DNA of 6,906 nucleotides, taken from assembly GCA_900771195.1 (NCBI GenBank), contig CAAGMZ010000025.1, forward strand, positions 1 to 6,906. The letters are read 5' to 3'. The position numbers and the translations under genes are program-made. The stretch is from Lachnospiraceae bacterium (lineage in GTDB: Bacteria > Bacillota > Clostridia > Lachnospirales > Lachnospiraceae). This document shows, one piece after another, positions 1 through 4,679 of the stretch. Every line of letters begins with the position of its first letter. Position 1 is the first letter of the stretch. The notes beneath the pieces were generated by a model. The model ran no database searches. It had not been told where the DNA came from and saw only the letters and a list, made by a program, of their open reading frames with translations.

Positions 1-522
1 ACGGATTTCATCAGCTATAGTCTTGCCTGCCTCACCGGCACCTATAATCATTACATTCTTCTTGTCATTCCTGCTGTTGTATTTCTGATATTTATCGTTC
101 TTAATGAACCTGAGCAGTCTGTAAGAAAATCTTTCTACCGTCACCATGATAAACATCAGCAAAAGACTAATGACATTGTAGCTGTATGGCATACGGTAGC
201 CCATAATGCTCATGATGCCGAATTCTGCCAGTGCGGCAGTCAGACTGCCCCATGCGATGTTCCATAACTCGTTAATGCTTGCATAAACCCAAAGGCTGTG
301 ATACATTCGGAAAACATAGAATATTAGAATTGTGAGTATGGTATTAACCGGCATATAACCGAGAAATCTCTGAAGATATACTGCCGGTATGCTGTTAAAG
401 CTGAAATCGAAGCGTATCATAAGAGCCATAAACGAAGCCAGATTAATGGCTATTATGTCAAAAACAAGTAATAGTATGGCTCTTTTTCCCCACTGTGTAT
501 CAATTCTCTTATGTTTCTTCAT
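1..522 (-). CDS. Membrane-bound nucleotide-sugar dehydratase/epimerase, CapD/PglF/FlaA1 type, N-terminal part (partial)
   Basis: This is the N-terminal 174 residues of a gene that runs off the left edge with no stop. The family converts UDP-linked sugars (typically UDP-GlcNAc 4,6-dehydration) at the inner membrane for capsule or glycan synthesis. Four hydrophobic segments are visible at about residues 14-37, 54-74, 87-107 and 113-130, followed by a basic stretch. The start of a Rossmann domain comes next, with the glycine motif GAGEAG at 161-166 after VMII. The motif SLWVYAS near 76-82 and RFSYRLLRF near 131-139 resemble the CapD/PglF membrane domain. The ATG at 520-522 is preceded by AAAGGG and AAGAAAG, and lies 25 bases after the stop of the Ig-like gene, so it is probably the fifth gene of the operon. 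Polyprenyl glycosylphosphotransferases share the four spans and the nucleotide-binding fold, and the missing catalytic half would decide between them. Confidence 0.78.
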   Translation of the reverse strand, partial: MKKHKRIDTQWGKRAILLLVFDIIAINLASFMALMIRFDFSFNSIPAVYLQRFLGYMPVNTILTILIFYVFRMYHSLWVYASINELWNIAWGSLTAALAEFGIMSIMGYRMPYSYNVISLLLMFIMVTVERFSYRLLRFIKNDKYQKYNSRNDKKNVMIIGAGEAGKTIADEIR

Positions 523-547
523 TTCTTTCTTAACCCTTTGAATATAT

Positions 548-1267
548 TTATTCAATGACCTTCACCGTAAGCACTGCCACCGGTGACTCATTTCCGTCAG
601 TATCCCTGCATCTGTACGACATCCGGTATTCTCCCGGTGTATTTACATCGGCATAATTGTCTATCATTATAACCTTGAACAGCGTATTTCTGTCATCCTT
701 ATCATCCGTGATGTCACTGACAAATTTAAGCCAGTTCACATCAGAGCCTCTGGCAATCTCGACATAGTTCGTTGTCAGCGTTAATATAGGCACATCGGGC
801 GCCACCTCCGGCGCTTCTGTTTCCTCTGCCGCAGTCTCTTCCGGCGCCGGTTCCGTGTATTCAGCCGGTGTCTCTGCTTCTGTCTCCTGCGTAGTCTCTT
901 CCGGCTCAGTTTCATCCTCGGGTGTTGTATTGCTGCCGTTCTTATTGGCAAAATATACTGTAACACTCTTCTCACTTATGTTATTGTGTCTGTCCTGTGC
1001 GGCATATGTAATCTTGACGCCGTTCCCCTTGCTTAGGCTGATTACGGACTTGACTATCAGCGTATCGCTCACATCCCCGTCACGACTGTCAATTGCAGTG
1101 ACAGCCTCAAGAAGTTCCTTATCAGTCATTCCCTCCCTGTAGTTAAGATTGGAAGGTATTGTTATGACAGGTCCTGTTTTATCCTTAGACATGAGCAGCA
1201 GACATGCAAGCAGAACAACAACCGCAATTCCTGCCGCTGCCAGGACCCAAGTTCTTGATTTTCTCAT
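548..1267 (-). CDS. Membrane-anchored protein with two Ig-like domains joined by a Pro/Glu/Thr-rich linker
   Basis: This 239-residue protein is not a recognised named family member. It begins with a short basic end and one hydrophobic segment (about 7-26), with no lipobox cysteine in a convincing context, so it is probably an uncleaved membrane anchor with the rest outside the cell. Residues about 30-106 and 160-238 look like two beta-sandwich modules of the bacterial Ig-like/DUF5011 kind. The pattern GPVITI, then DSRDGDVSD, then ITYAAQDRHNNIS with a final TVYF strand is typical. The second copy has DITDDKDDR, PGEYRMSYRCRDTDGNES and a closing LTVKV. Between them, residues 107-159 are almost entirely Glu, Thr, Pro and Ala, as in extended cell-wall-spanning linkers. 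The ATG is preceded by AGAGGGG with a 6-base spacer, 26 bases after the cpsD stop. A role in anchoring or organising the polysaccharide machinery is inferred from position only. Confidence 0.8.
   Translation of the reverse strand: MRKSRTWVLAAAGIAVVVLLACLLLMSKDKTGPVITIPSNLNYREGMTDKELLEAVTAIDSRDGDVSDTLIVKSVISLSKGNGVKITYAAQDRHNNISEKSVTVYFANKNGSNTTPEDETEPEETTQETEAETPAEYTEPAPEETAAEETEAPEVAPDVPILTLTTNYVEIARGSDVNWLKFVSDITDDKDDRNTLFKVIMIDNYADVNTPGEYRMSYRCRDTDGNESPVAVLTVKVIE
833..905. repeat. 13-base direct repeat within the Glu/Thr/Pro linker
   Basis: The 13-mer AGTCTCTTCCGGC occurs at 833-845 and again at 893-905, exactly 60 bases (20 codons) apart. Both copies encode the same local Pro-Glu-Glu-Thr pattern of the linker on the minus strand. 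The surrounding codons are related but diverged, as expected if the linker grew by short in-frame duplications. Selection on a low-complexity peptide could give the same pattern. Confidence 0.55.
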
Positions 1268-1293
1268 ATGCAGCCCCTCTTTCCGGAGTATTC

Positions 1294-2028
1294 CTATTTC
1301 TTTCCGTCTTTATTTTCATTGCCATAATTACCGTAATAATCGCCGTAGTATTTGCCATAATACTTGCCGTAGTATTTGTCCTTGGATTTGCCGGACATGT
1401 TAACCTTGTTGAGTATGACTCCGAGGAATTTGGTTCCTGACTGCTTAAGCTGCTCAACAATATCCTGGGCAAATCTGTAGCTCACTTCATTTACAGGTAC
1501 TACCAGCGCAATCCCGTCGCATTTGCCGGCTATAATGGCAGCATCAATAACACTTCCGACCGGCGGCGTATCTATTATTATATAGTCATACACTGACCTG
1601 AGTGCAGAGATAAGTTCGGTGAACTTGTCTCCCGCCAAAAGCTCAGCGGGATCCGGGGGCACCGGACCGGAAAATATCATATAAAGGTTCTCTATGTTAG
1701 TCGAGTAAACCACATCAACAATATTTTTCATTCCCGACAGATAATGTGTGAGTCCGCTGTCAGCCTTGTCCACCTTGTACTTGGCGGCAAATACCGATTT
1801 GCGAAGGTCTCCGTCAATATACAGCACTTTTTTGCCCATCTCTGCAAATGATGCCGCCAGATTGAATGAAACCGTGGACTTTCCGTCGTTGGGAACGCAG
1901 CTTGTAACTGCTATGACCTTGGTTCCGTCCCCACAGAACTGCAGATTGGTTCTCAGTCTCTTAAATGCCTCATTGGCACGATAATCAAGCTTGTCAAGTC
2001 TTCCTATTGTAGCTTTCGGCATTGCCAT
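1294..2028 (-). CDS. cpsD: CpsD-type bacterial tyrosine kinase (BY-kinase) for polysaccharide export/polymerisation
   Basis: This 244-residue cytoplasmic autokinase works with the membrane protein CpsC to control capsule or exopolysaccharide assembly. The Walker A motif is at 43-52 (SCVPNDGKST), Walker A' at 68-77 (VLYIDGDLRK), and Walker B at 149-156 (YIIIDTPP). The N-terminal EAFKRLRTNL at about 20-29 matches the conserved segment that mediates ring assembly in the family. The length is normal for the split Firmicutes form. The C-terminus is a tyrosine cluster, with nine Tyr between 219 and 235 in YYGx units, the usual autophosphorylation site. The ATG overlaps the cpsC stop by one base (TAATG), and GGAGGTGA lies 6 bases upstream, so translation is likely coupled. 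An ATG two codons later is less well spaced. The Walker A loop has PND where PGE is more common, which is tolerated in the family as far as I know. Confidence 0.95.
   Translation of the reverse strand: MAMPKATIGRLDKLDYRANEAFKRLRTNLQFCGDGTKVIAVTSCVPNDGKSTVSFNLAASFAEMGKKVLYIDGDLRKSVFAAKYKVDKADSGLTHYLSGMKNIVDVVYSTNIENLYMIFSGPVPPDPAELLAGDKFTELISALRSVYDYIIIDTPPVGSVIDAAIIAGKCDGIALVVPVNEVSYRFAQDIVEQLKQSGTKFLGVILNKVNMSGKSKDKYYGKYYGKYYGDYYGNYGNENKDGKK
1324..1374 (-). repeat. YYGK/YYGK/YYGD/YYGN tetrapeptide repeat encoding the CpsD phosphotyrosine tail
   Basis: Four 12-base units encode YYG plus K, K, D or N, followed by a final Tyr. The plus-strand 12-mer GCCGTAGTATTT is identical at 1342-1353 and 1366-1377, while the unit between them (GCCATAATACTT) encodes the same amino acids with different codons. 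The peptide pattern is therefore kept despite silent changes, which argues for selection on the tyrosines rather than a fresh duplication. Confidence 0.85.
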
Positions 2029-2816
2029 TATCTGTCACCTCCAGTCTTATCTGCAGCCGTACCCCTCTGTCTCACATTTCCGGTATGTGTTCCGTCAGCA
2101 AGCTCCCTGTCAAAAAGAGGTATCACTCCAAGCACGCTCACTCCCAGATATTTCTCCACATCTTCCTTTGTCTTTATCCTGTCATCATTGATTCCGATAA
2201 TGACTATCACAACGCATGTGATAATAACTGCAATAAGTGCTATGATAACAGTATCCTTCATGGTTGCAGGGCTTGACGGGTCTGTCGGCAGGCTTCCCTC
2301 ATCCACTAAGCTTACCATGTTCTCTATATTCATTACCTGGCATATCTTCTTGCTTGAAACCGCAGATATGCTGTCCGTTATCTCCTTGGCAAGAATAGGG
2401 TCCGGGTCGGTAACGCTGATATTAATCATTCTTGTATTGGTGACTATTGATACCTTTACCTTGTCCGTGAGTTCTTCCACAGTGTAATTAAGCTCAAGAT
2501 CGGCTATCACCTGCTCCATAACAGACCTTGATGTGACTATTTCCACGTAATCATTGGAAAGCGTCGTGGACGAAGTAAGGTCCGTGGCTGTAATAGCCTC
2601 ATTATTCTGTCTGTTAATGACCATTATCCTGGCTGTTGATGTATACTTGGGTGTCACGATAAAATGCAGGCAGGCGAATGTCAGCACTGCTACTATCACC
2701 CCCACTGCCACGATAAGCACCCATCTTCGGGCAAGCATACCGAATACCTGTCCCAGATCGATTTCAACCTTGTCATTGTCTTTTGGCTTTGTGTTATTTA
2801 CATTTGTATTTTCCAT
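2028..2816 (-). CDS. cpsC: CpsC/Wzz-type polysaccharide chain-length and BY-kinase adaptor protein
   Basis: This 262-residue inner-membrane protein of the polysaccharide co-polymerase family activates the kinase CpsD and influences chain length. Numbering from the ATG chosen here, a hydrophobic segment lies at about 32-54, just after a VEIDLGQVFGMLARRW motif typical of the Wzz domain. A mostly extracellular part with SARIMV-like beta strands follows. The proline-rich stretch LPTDPSSPATMKD comes immediately before the second span at about 189-210. After that span, a cytoplasmic tail carries DDRIKTKEDVEKYLG and VLGVIP, the region that contacts the kinase. A TTG start at 2828 would add four residues, but it overlaps the ribosome binding site GGGAG (2822-2826) that serves the ATG at 2814-2816. 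The start is 14 bases after the cpsB stop and the end overlaps cpsD, so the gene is in the operon. Confidence 0.94.
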   Translation of the reverse strand: MENTNVNNTKPKDNDKVEIDLGQVFGMLARRWVLIVAVGVIVAVLTFACLHFIVTPKYTSTARIMVINRQNNEAITATDLTSSTTLSNDYVEIVTSRSVMEQVIADLELNYTVEELTDKVKVSIVTNTRMINISVTDPDPILAKEITDSISAVSSKKICQVMNIENMVSLVDEGSLPTDPSSPATMKDTVIIALIAVIITCVVIVIIGINDDRIKTKEDVEKYLGVSVLGVIPLFDRELADGTHTGNVRQRGTAADKTGGDR

Positions 2817-2821
2817 AACTG

Positions 2822-2826
2822 CTCCC
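2822..2826 (-). promoter_or_regulatory. Ribosome binding site that fixes the cpsC start
   Basis: On the minus strand GGGAG is followed by a 5-base spacer and ATG (2816-2814). The upstream in-frame TTG at 2828-2826 shares bases with this site and has no ribosome binding site of its own at a usable distance, so the ATG is preferred. Confidence 0.8.
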
Positions 2827-2830
2827 AATC

Positions 2831-3562
2831 CTATATTTCTTCGTTATCAATTACCTTATTGGCATTATTCCATAAAAGGTCCATGCAGTAATCAACATCG
2901 CAGTGCTTCATCAGTATTCTGACTGCTTCATCAAATCTCGGTGCCCTTCTCCCGTCGCTGTGCGCATCCGATGCCACAAAATGAACCAGATGCTTCTTAA
3001 GAAGCTTCTTAATAATGAACTTCTGGACATCCCTGCCCATCTGTCCTGCAACAGAACCGGCATTTATCTGGATATATGCACCCTCCCTGACAAGCTGTTC
3101 AACAAGCTCCGGCCTGTTCATAATACAAATATATCTCTCTGCGTGGGCTATAATCGGGACATAGCCATTGGAAACCGCATCATACACACTGCTTCCTATG
3201 ATATCATACTGTTCATCGGGACTGAATTCCCACATGACATACCGTGAGCCGGCCATTGTCATTGCTCTGTGTTCCTTCAAATCCCTGATTGCATCTGAGT
3301 AATAGTAGATTTCCGAACCCGTATAGATTGATATGTCAGGAAATTGTTCCTCAAGCAGCCCGTTAAGATTTCTTAATGATTCTTCTGCCTTTTCCCTTGT
3401 GACCAGTACCTTGCCTATATGAAAGTGGGGCGTGGCTATTATCCTTCTGACCCCCTGTTCATGCGCTATTTTAAGCATTGAAATCGTCTGTTCCATACTT
3501 CGTGAGCCGTCGTCTACTCCCGGAAGTATGTGGCAGTGAATGTCTGCAATAGGTATCTGCAT
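2831..3562 (-). CDS. cpsB: CpsB/YwqE-type PHP-family protein-tyrosine phosphatase
   Basis: This 243-residue manganese-dependent phosphatase of the PHP fold removes phosphate from the tyrosine tail of CpsD, resetting the polysaccharide kinase cycle. All the metal-site motifs are visible, numbered from the chosen ATG: DIHCH at 7-11 with LPGVDDGS after it, TPHFH at 44-48, GSEIYY at 82-87 with Glu84, HAERY at 140-144, and SDAHS at 198-202. The length is close to known members. The start was moved from an in-frame TTG (3589) to the ATG at 3562-3560 because AGGAG (3577-3573) lies 10 bases before it and the first conserved motif begins soon after. This is the first gene of the operon, about 105 bases downstream of the predicted transcription start. 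The next gene, cpsC, starts 14 bases after the stop. A polymerase/histidinol-phosphatase relative is less likely because the cps neighbours fit exactly. Confidence 0.94.
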   Translation of the reverse strand: MQIPIADIHCHILPGVDDGSRSMEQTISMLKIAHEQGVRRIIATPHFHIGKVLVTREKAEESLRNLNGLLEEQFPDISIYTGSEIYYYSDAIRDLKEHRAMTMAGSRYVMWEFSPDEQYDIIGSSVYDAVSNGYVPIIAHAERYICIMNRPELVEQLVREGAYIQINAGSVAGQMGRDVQKFIIKKLLKKHLVHFVASDAHSDGRRAPRFDEAVRILMKHCDVDYCMDLLWNNANKVIDNEEI

Positions 3563-3572
3563 ATCTGTATTT

Positions 3573-3577
3573 CTCCT
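3573..3577 (-). promoter_or_regulatory. Ribosome binding site that fixes the cpsB start
   Basis: The minus-strand AGGAG is followed by a 10-base spacer and ATG (3562-3560). The upstream in-frame TTG at 3589-3587 would place this site inside the coding sequence and has only CGGTGGA, a poor match, before it. Confidence 0.75.
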
Positions 3578-3673
3578 ATCTAAACACAATCCACCGAGTA
3601 TTCTAACACTTTAGGGGTAATAATACAACTGCAATTTTTAACATATTAGGATGGAAATAATTTACCAACAACA

Positions 3674-3702
3674 ATTATAGTGAATATTTTCACAATATTC
3701 AA
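3674..3702 (-). promoter_or_regulatory. Sigma-A-type promoter of the cps operon
   Basis: Read on the minus strand, TTGAAT (3702-3697) is separated by exactly 17 bases from a perfect TATAAT (3679-3674). Transcription should begin near 3667, giving a 5' leader of about 105 bases before the cpsB ATG. No convincing promoter is seen inside the operon, where gaps are 26 bases or less, so this one probably drives all five genes. The spacer is occupied by an inverted repeat, suggesting repression or activation at this point. Confidence 0.8.
3681..3701. promoter_or_regulatory. 21-base inverted repeat in the promoter spacer, candidate operator
   Basis: The arms TGAATATT and AATATTCA are perfect 8-base complements around a 5-base centre. 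A second, shorter palindrome, GTGAA-4-TTCAC, is nested at 3679-3692. The repeat lies between the -35 and -10 boxes of the minus-strand promoter and touches the -35, so a protein bound here would block polymerase. It also borders the possible plus-strand promoter of the divergent XRE gene, and an autoregulatory operator shared by both genes is therefore plausible. The region is AT-rich, so short palindromes arise more easily by chance here. Confidence 0.55.
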
Positions 3703-3728
3703 GTATTTTTTTAAGTTTATACTATATA
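3699..3728 (+). promoter_or_regulatory. Possible weak promoter of the XRE gene
   Basis: TTCAAG (3699-3704) and TATATA (3723-3728) are 18 bases apart, with an alternative -10, TATACT, at 3718-3723. The -35 box is poor (three of six consensus bases). Transcription would begin about 25 bases before the gene's start codon, leaving room for the ribosome binding site. No better plus-strand promoter was found between 3600 and 3745. Confidence 0.3.
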
Positions 3729-3746
3729 TGAGAACTCACACTTTTT

Positions 3747-3753
3747 GGGAGGG
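3747..3753 (+). promoter_or_regulatory. Strong ribosome binding site that fixes a TTG start for the XRE gene
   Basis: GGGAGGG is followed by a 7-base spacer and an in-frame TTG at 3761-3763. Upstream in-frame GTG (3680) and ATG (3728) codons would place this site inside the gene. Confidence 0.8.
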
Positions 3754-3760
3754 TATTTTT

Positions 3761-3952
3761 TTGATCAGCTATGCTCCTTTATTTGCCTATTTAAAAGAAC
3801 ATAACATTTCGACTTATCAGTTACTCCAGCAGGGAATTGACAATCGTACCCTTCACAATCTCAGGCATAACAAAAATATCACTATGCTTACAGCCGAAAA
3901 GTTATGCCGTATTCTCGACTGCCAGCTTAGTGATATAGTTGAATTCAAATAA
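3761..3952 (+). CDS. Small XRE/Cro-CI-family helix-turn-helix DNA-binding protein
   Basis: Starting at the TTG, this is a 63-residue protein made of little more than one helix-turn-helix domain. It opens with MISYAPLFAYLKEHNIS, the opening I know from short Clostridial XRE regulators. The first HTH helix is around 17-24 (STYQLLQQ) and the recognition helix around 28-37 (NRTLHNLRHN). After it come NITMLTAEKLCRILDC and a closing DIVEF, all typical of the family. There is no effector or dimerisation domain beyond this. It reads away from the cps promoter, with the inverted repeat between the two, so it could be the local repressor or activator, though this is inferred from layout only. By hand count 70 of 192 bases are G or C (about 36%), lower than the neighbouring genes appear, which may hint at separate acquisition. 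The longer reading from GTG 3680 adds a Phe/Ile-rich AT-driven extension and is not favoured. Confidence 0.85.
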   Translation: MISYAPLFAYLKEHNISTYQLLQQGIDNRTLHNLRHNKNITMLTAEKLCRILDCQLSDIVEFK

Positions 3953-3960
3953 GTTCCGAA

Positions 3961-4668
3961 TTATTTAATTACCTTAAATCCCTTATAATACTTAAACAGT
4001 ACCTTTGCCTTTATCCTGTCTCGTCTGACAGGTCCGAAGTATCTCGAGTCATGGGAATAATTGCGGTTATCTCCCATCATAAAGTACTCGTCATCCCCCA
4101 GCGTTATCGATGAGTTATTGACTCCCACATCAGGCCATGGTTCCTCGTTAAGATAAGGCTCATCAAGATATATTGTTTCCCCGTCAACCGTGGTGATGAT
4201 AACCTTTCCTGCGCTTATGGTCACAGTCTCCCCGGGAAGTCCTATGACACGCTTTACGTACAGCTTTCCGTAATCGTCTCCGATTTCGGGACACTTAAAT
4301 ATAGCCACATCTCCACGCTGCGGATCGGAAAAATAATATGTCAGGCGCAGTCCTATCATCCTGTCCTTAACCCGAATGGTAGGAACCATGGATGAACTGG
4401 GCACTTCCGCATTGATTATGACAAACCGGCACAACAGAAATGCCACCAGAACGCCTATCGCAACAACCCTCAGATATTCGAGAAATACCCGGAATCCGGA
4501 TTTGTTTTCCTCATCAAGCCGCTTCGTTTCGCGTCTCTGCCTGCGTTCAAGCTTCTTGCGCTCCTTCGGGGTCATTTTGCTCTTGTGGACGGGCGCCTCA
4601 CTATAATCTTTTTCTGAAGCAAGCTCTATCCATTCTTCATTATTCTCATCATCATATAATCCTGACAT
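3961..4668 (-). CDS. lepB: Signal peptidase I (type I leader peptidase)
   Basis: This 235-residue membrane serine protease cleaves signal peptides from exported proteins on the outer face of the membrane. It has a Ser/Lys catalytic pair. The nucleophile is Ser93 in SSSMVPT and the general base is Lys139 in YVKRVIGLPGE. The third conserved box, GDNRNYSHDSRYFG, is at 199-212. One membrane span lies at about 62-84, the usual Gram-positive arrangement. Before it is an unusually long cytoplasmic N-terminus of about 60 residues: acidic at first, then strongly basic from about 29 to 50 (KERKKLERRQRRETKR). The ATG has AGGAG with a 5-base spacer, and that site follows directly on the purL stop codon 11 bases upstream, so the gene probably depends on the purL transcript. 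It ends 8 bases from the stop of the convergent XRE gene. Confidence 0.96.
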   Translation of the reverse strand: MSGLYDDENNEEWIELASEKDYSEAPVHKSKMTPKERKKLERRQRRETKRLDEENKSGFRVFLEYLRVVAIGVLVAFLLCRFVIINAEVPSSSMVPTIRVKDRMIGLRLTYYFSDPQRGDVAIFKCPEIGDDYGKLYVKRVIGLPGETVTISAGKVIITTVDGETIYLDEPYLNEEPWPDVGVNNSSITLGDDEYFMMGDNRNYSHDSRYFGPVRRDRIKAKVLFKYYKGFKVIK

Positions 4669-4679
4669 ACTGTCTCCTC

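Noticed and set aside
855..1142. A 95-codon plus-strand open frame with Ser/Val-rich peptide
   Set aside because: It is the reverse reading of the repetitive Glu/Thr/Pro linker and Ig domain, and codon structure fits the minus-strand gene.
1185..1472. A 95-codon minus-strand open frame spanning the end of cpsD and the start of the Ig-like gene
   Set aside because: It is out of frame with both genes, which are well supported by motifs and ribosome binding sites.
3588..3596. An ops/JUMPstart-like element (CGGTGGATT on the minus strand) in the cps leader
   Set aside because: It matches the ops consensus only in part and lacks the surrounding conserved bases; JUMPstart is also mainly known from Gram-negative operons.
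3603..3666. Short inverted repeats in the cps leader (CTAA/TTAG and GGTAA/TTACC)
   Set aside because: Arms are only 4-5 bases in AT-rich DNA, with no U-run or conserved loop, so they are expected by chance.
3680..3760. A GTG-started N-terminal extension of the XRE protein
   Set aside because: It overlaps the cps -10 box, is rich in Phe/Ile as AT-rich noncoding DNA would be, and ignores the strong GGGAGGG site aimed at the TTG at 3761.
3955..3975. AATTATTTAATT palindrome near the convergent stops as a terminator
   Set aside because: The stem is AT-only and very short, and has no following T-run on either strand.
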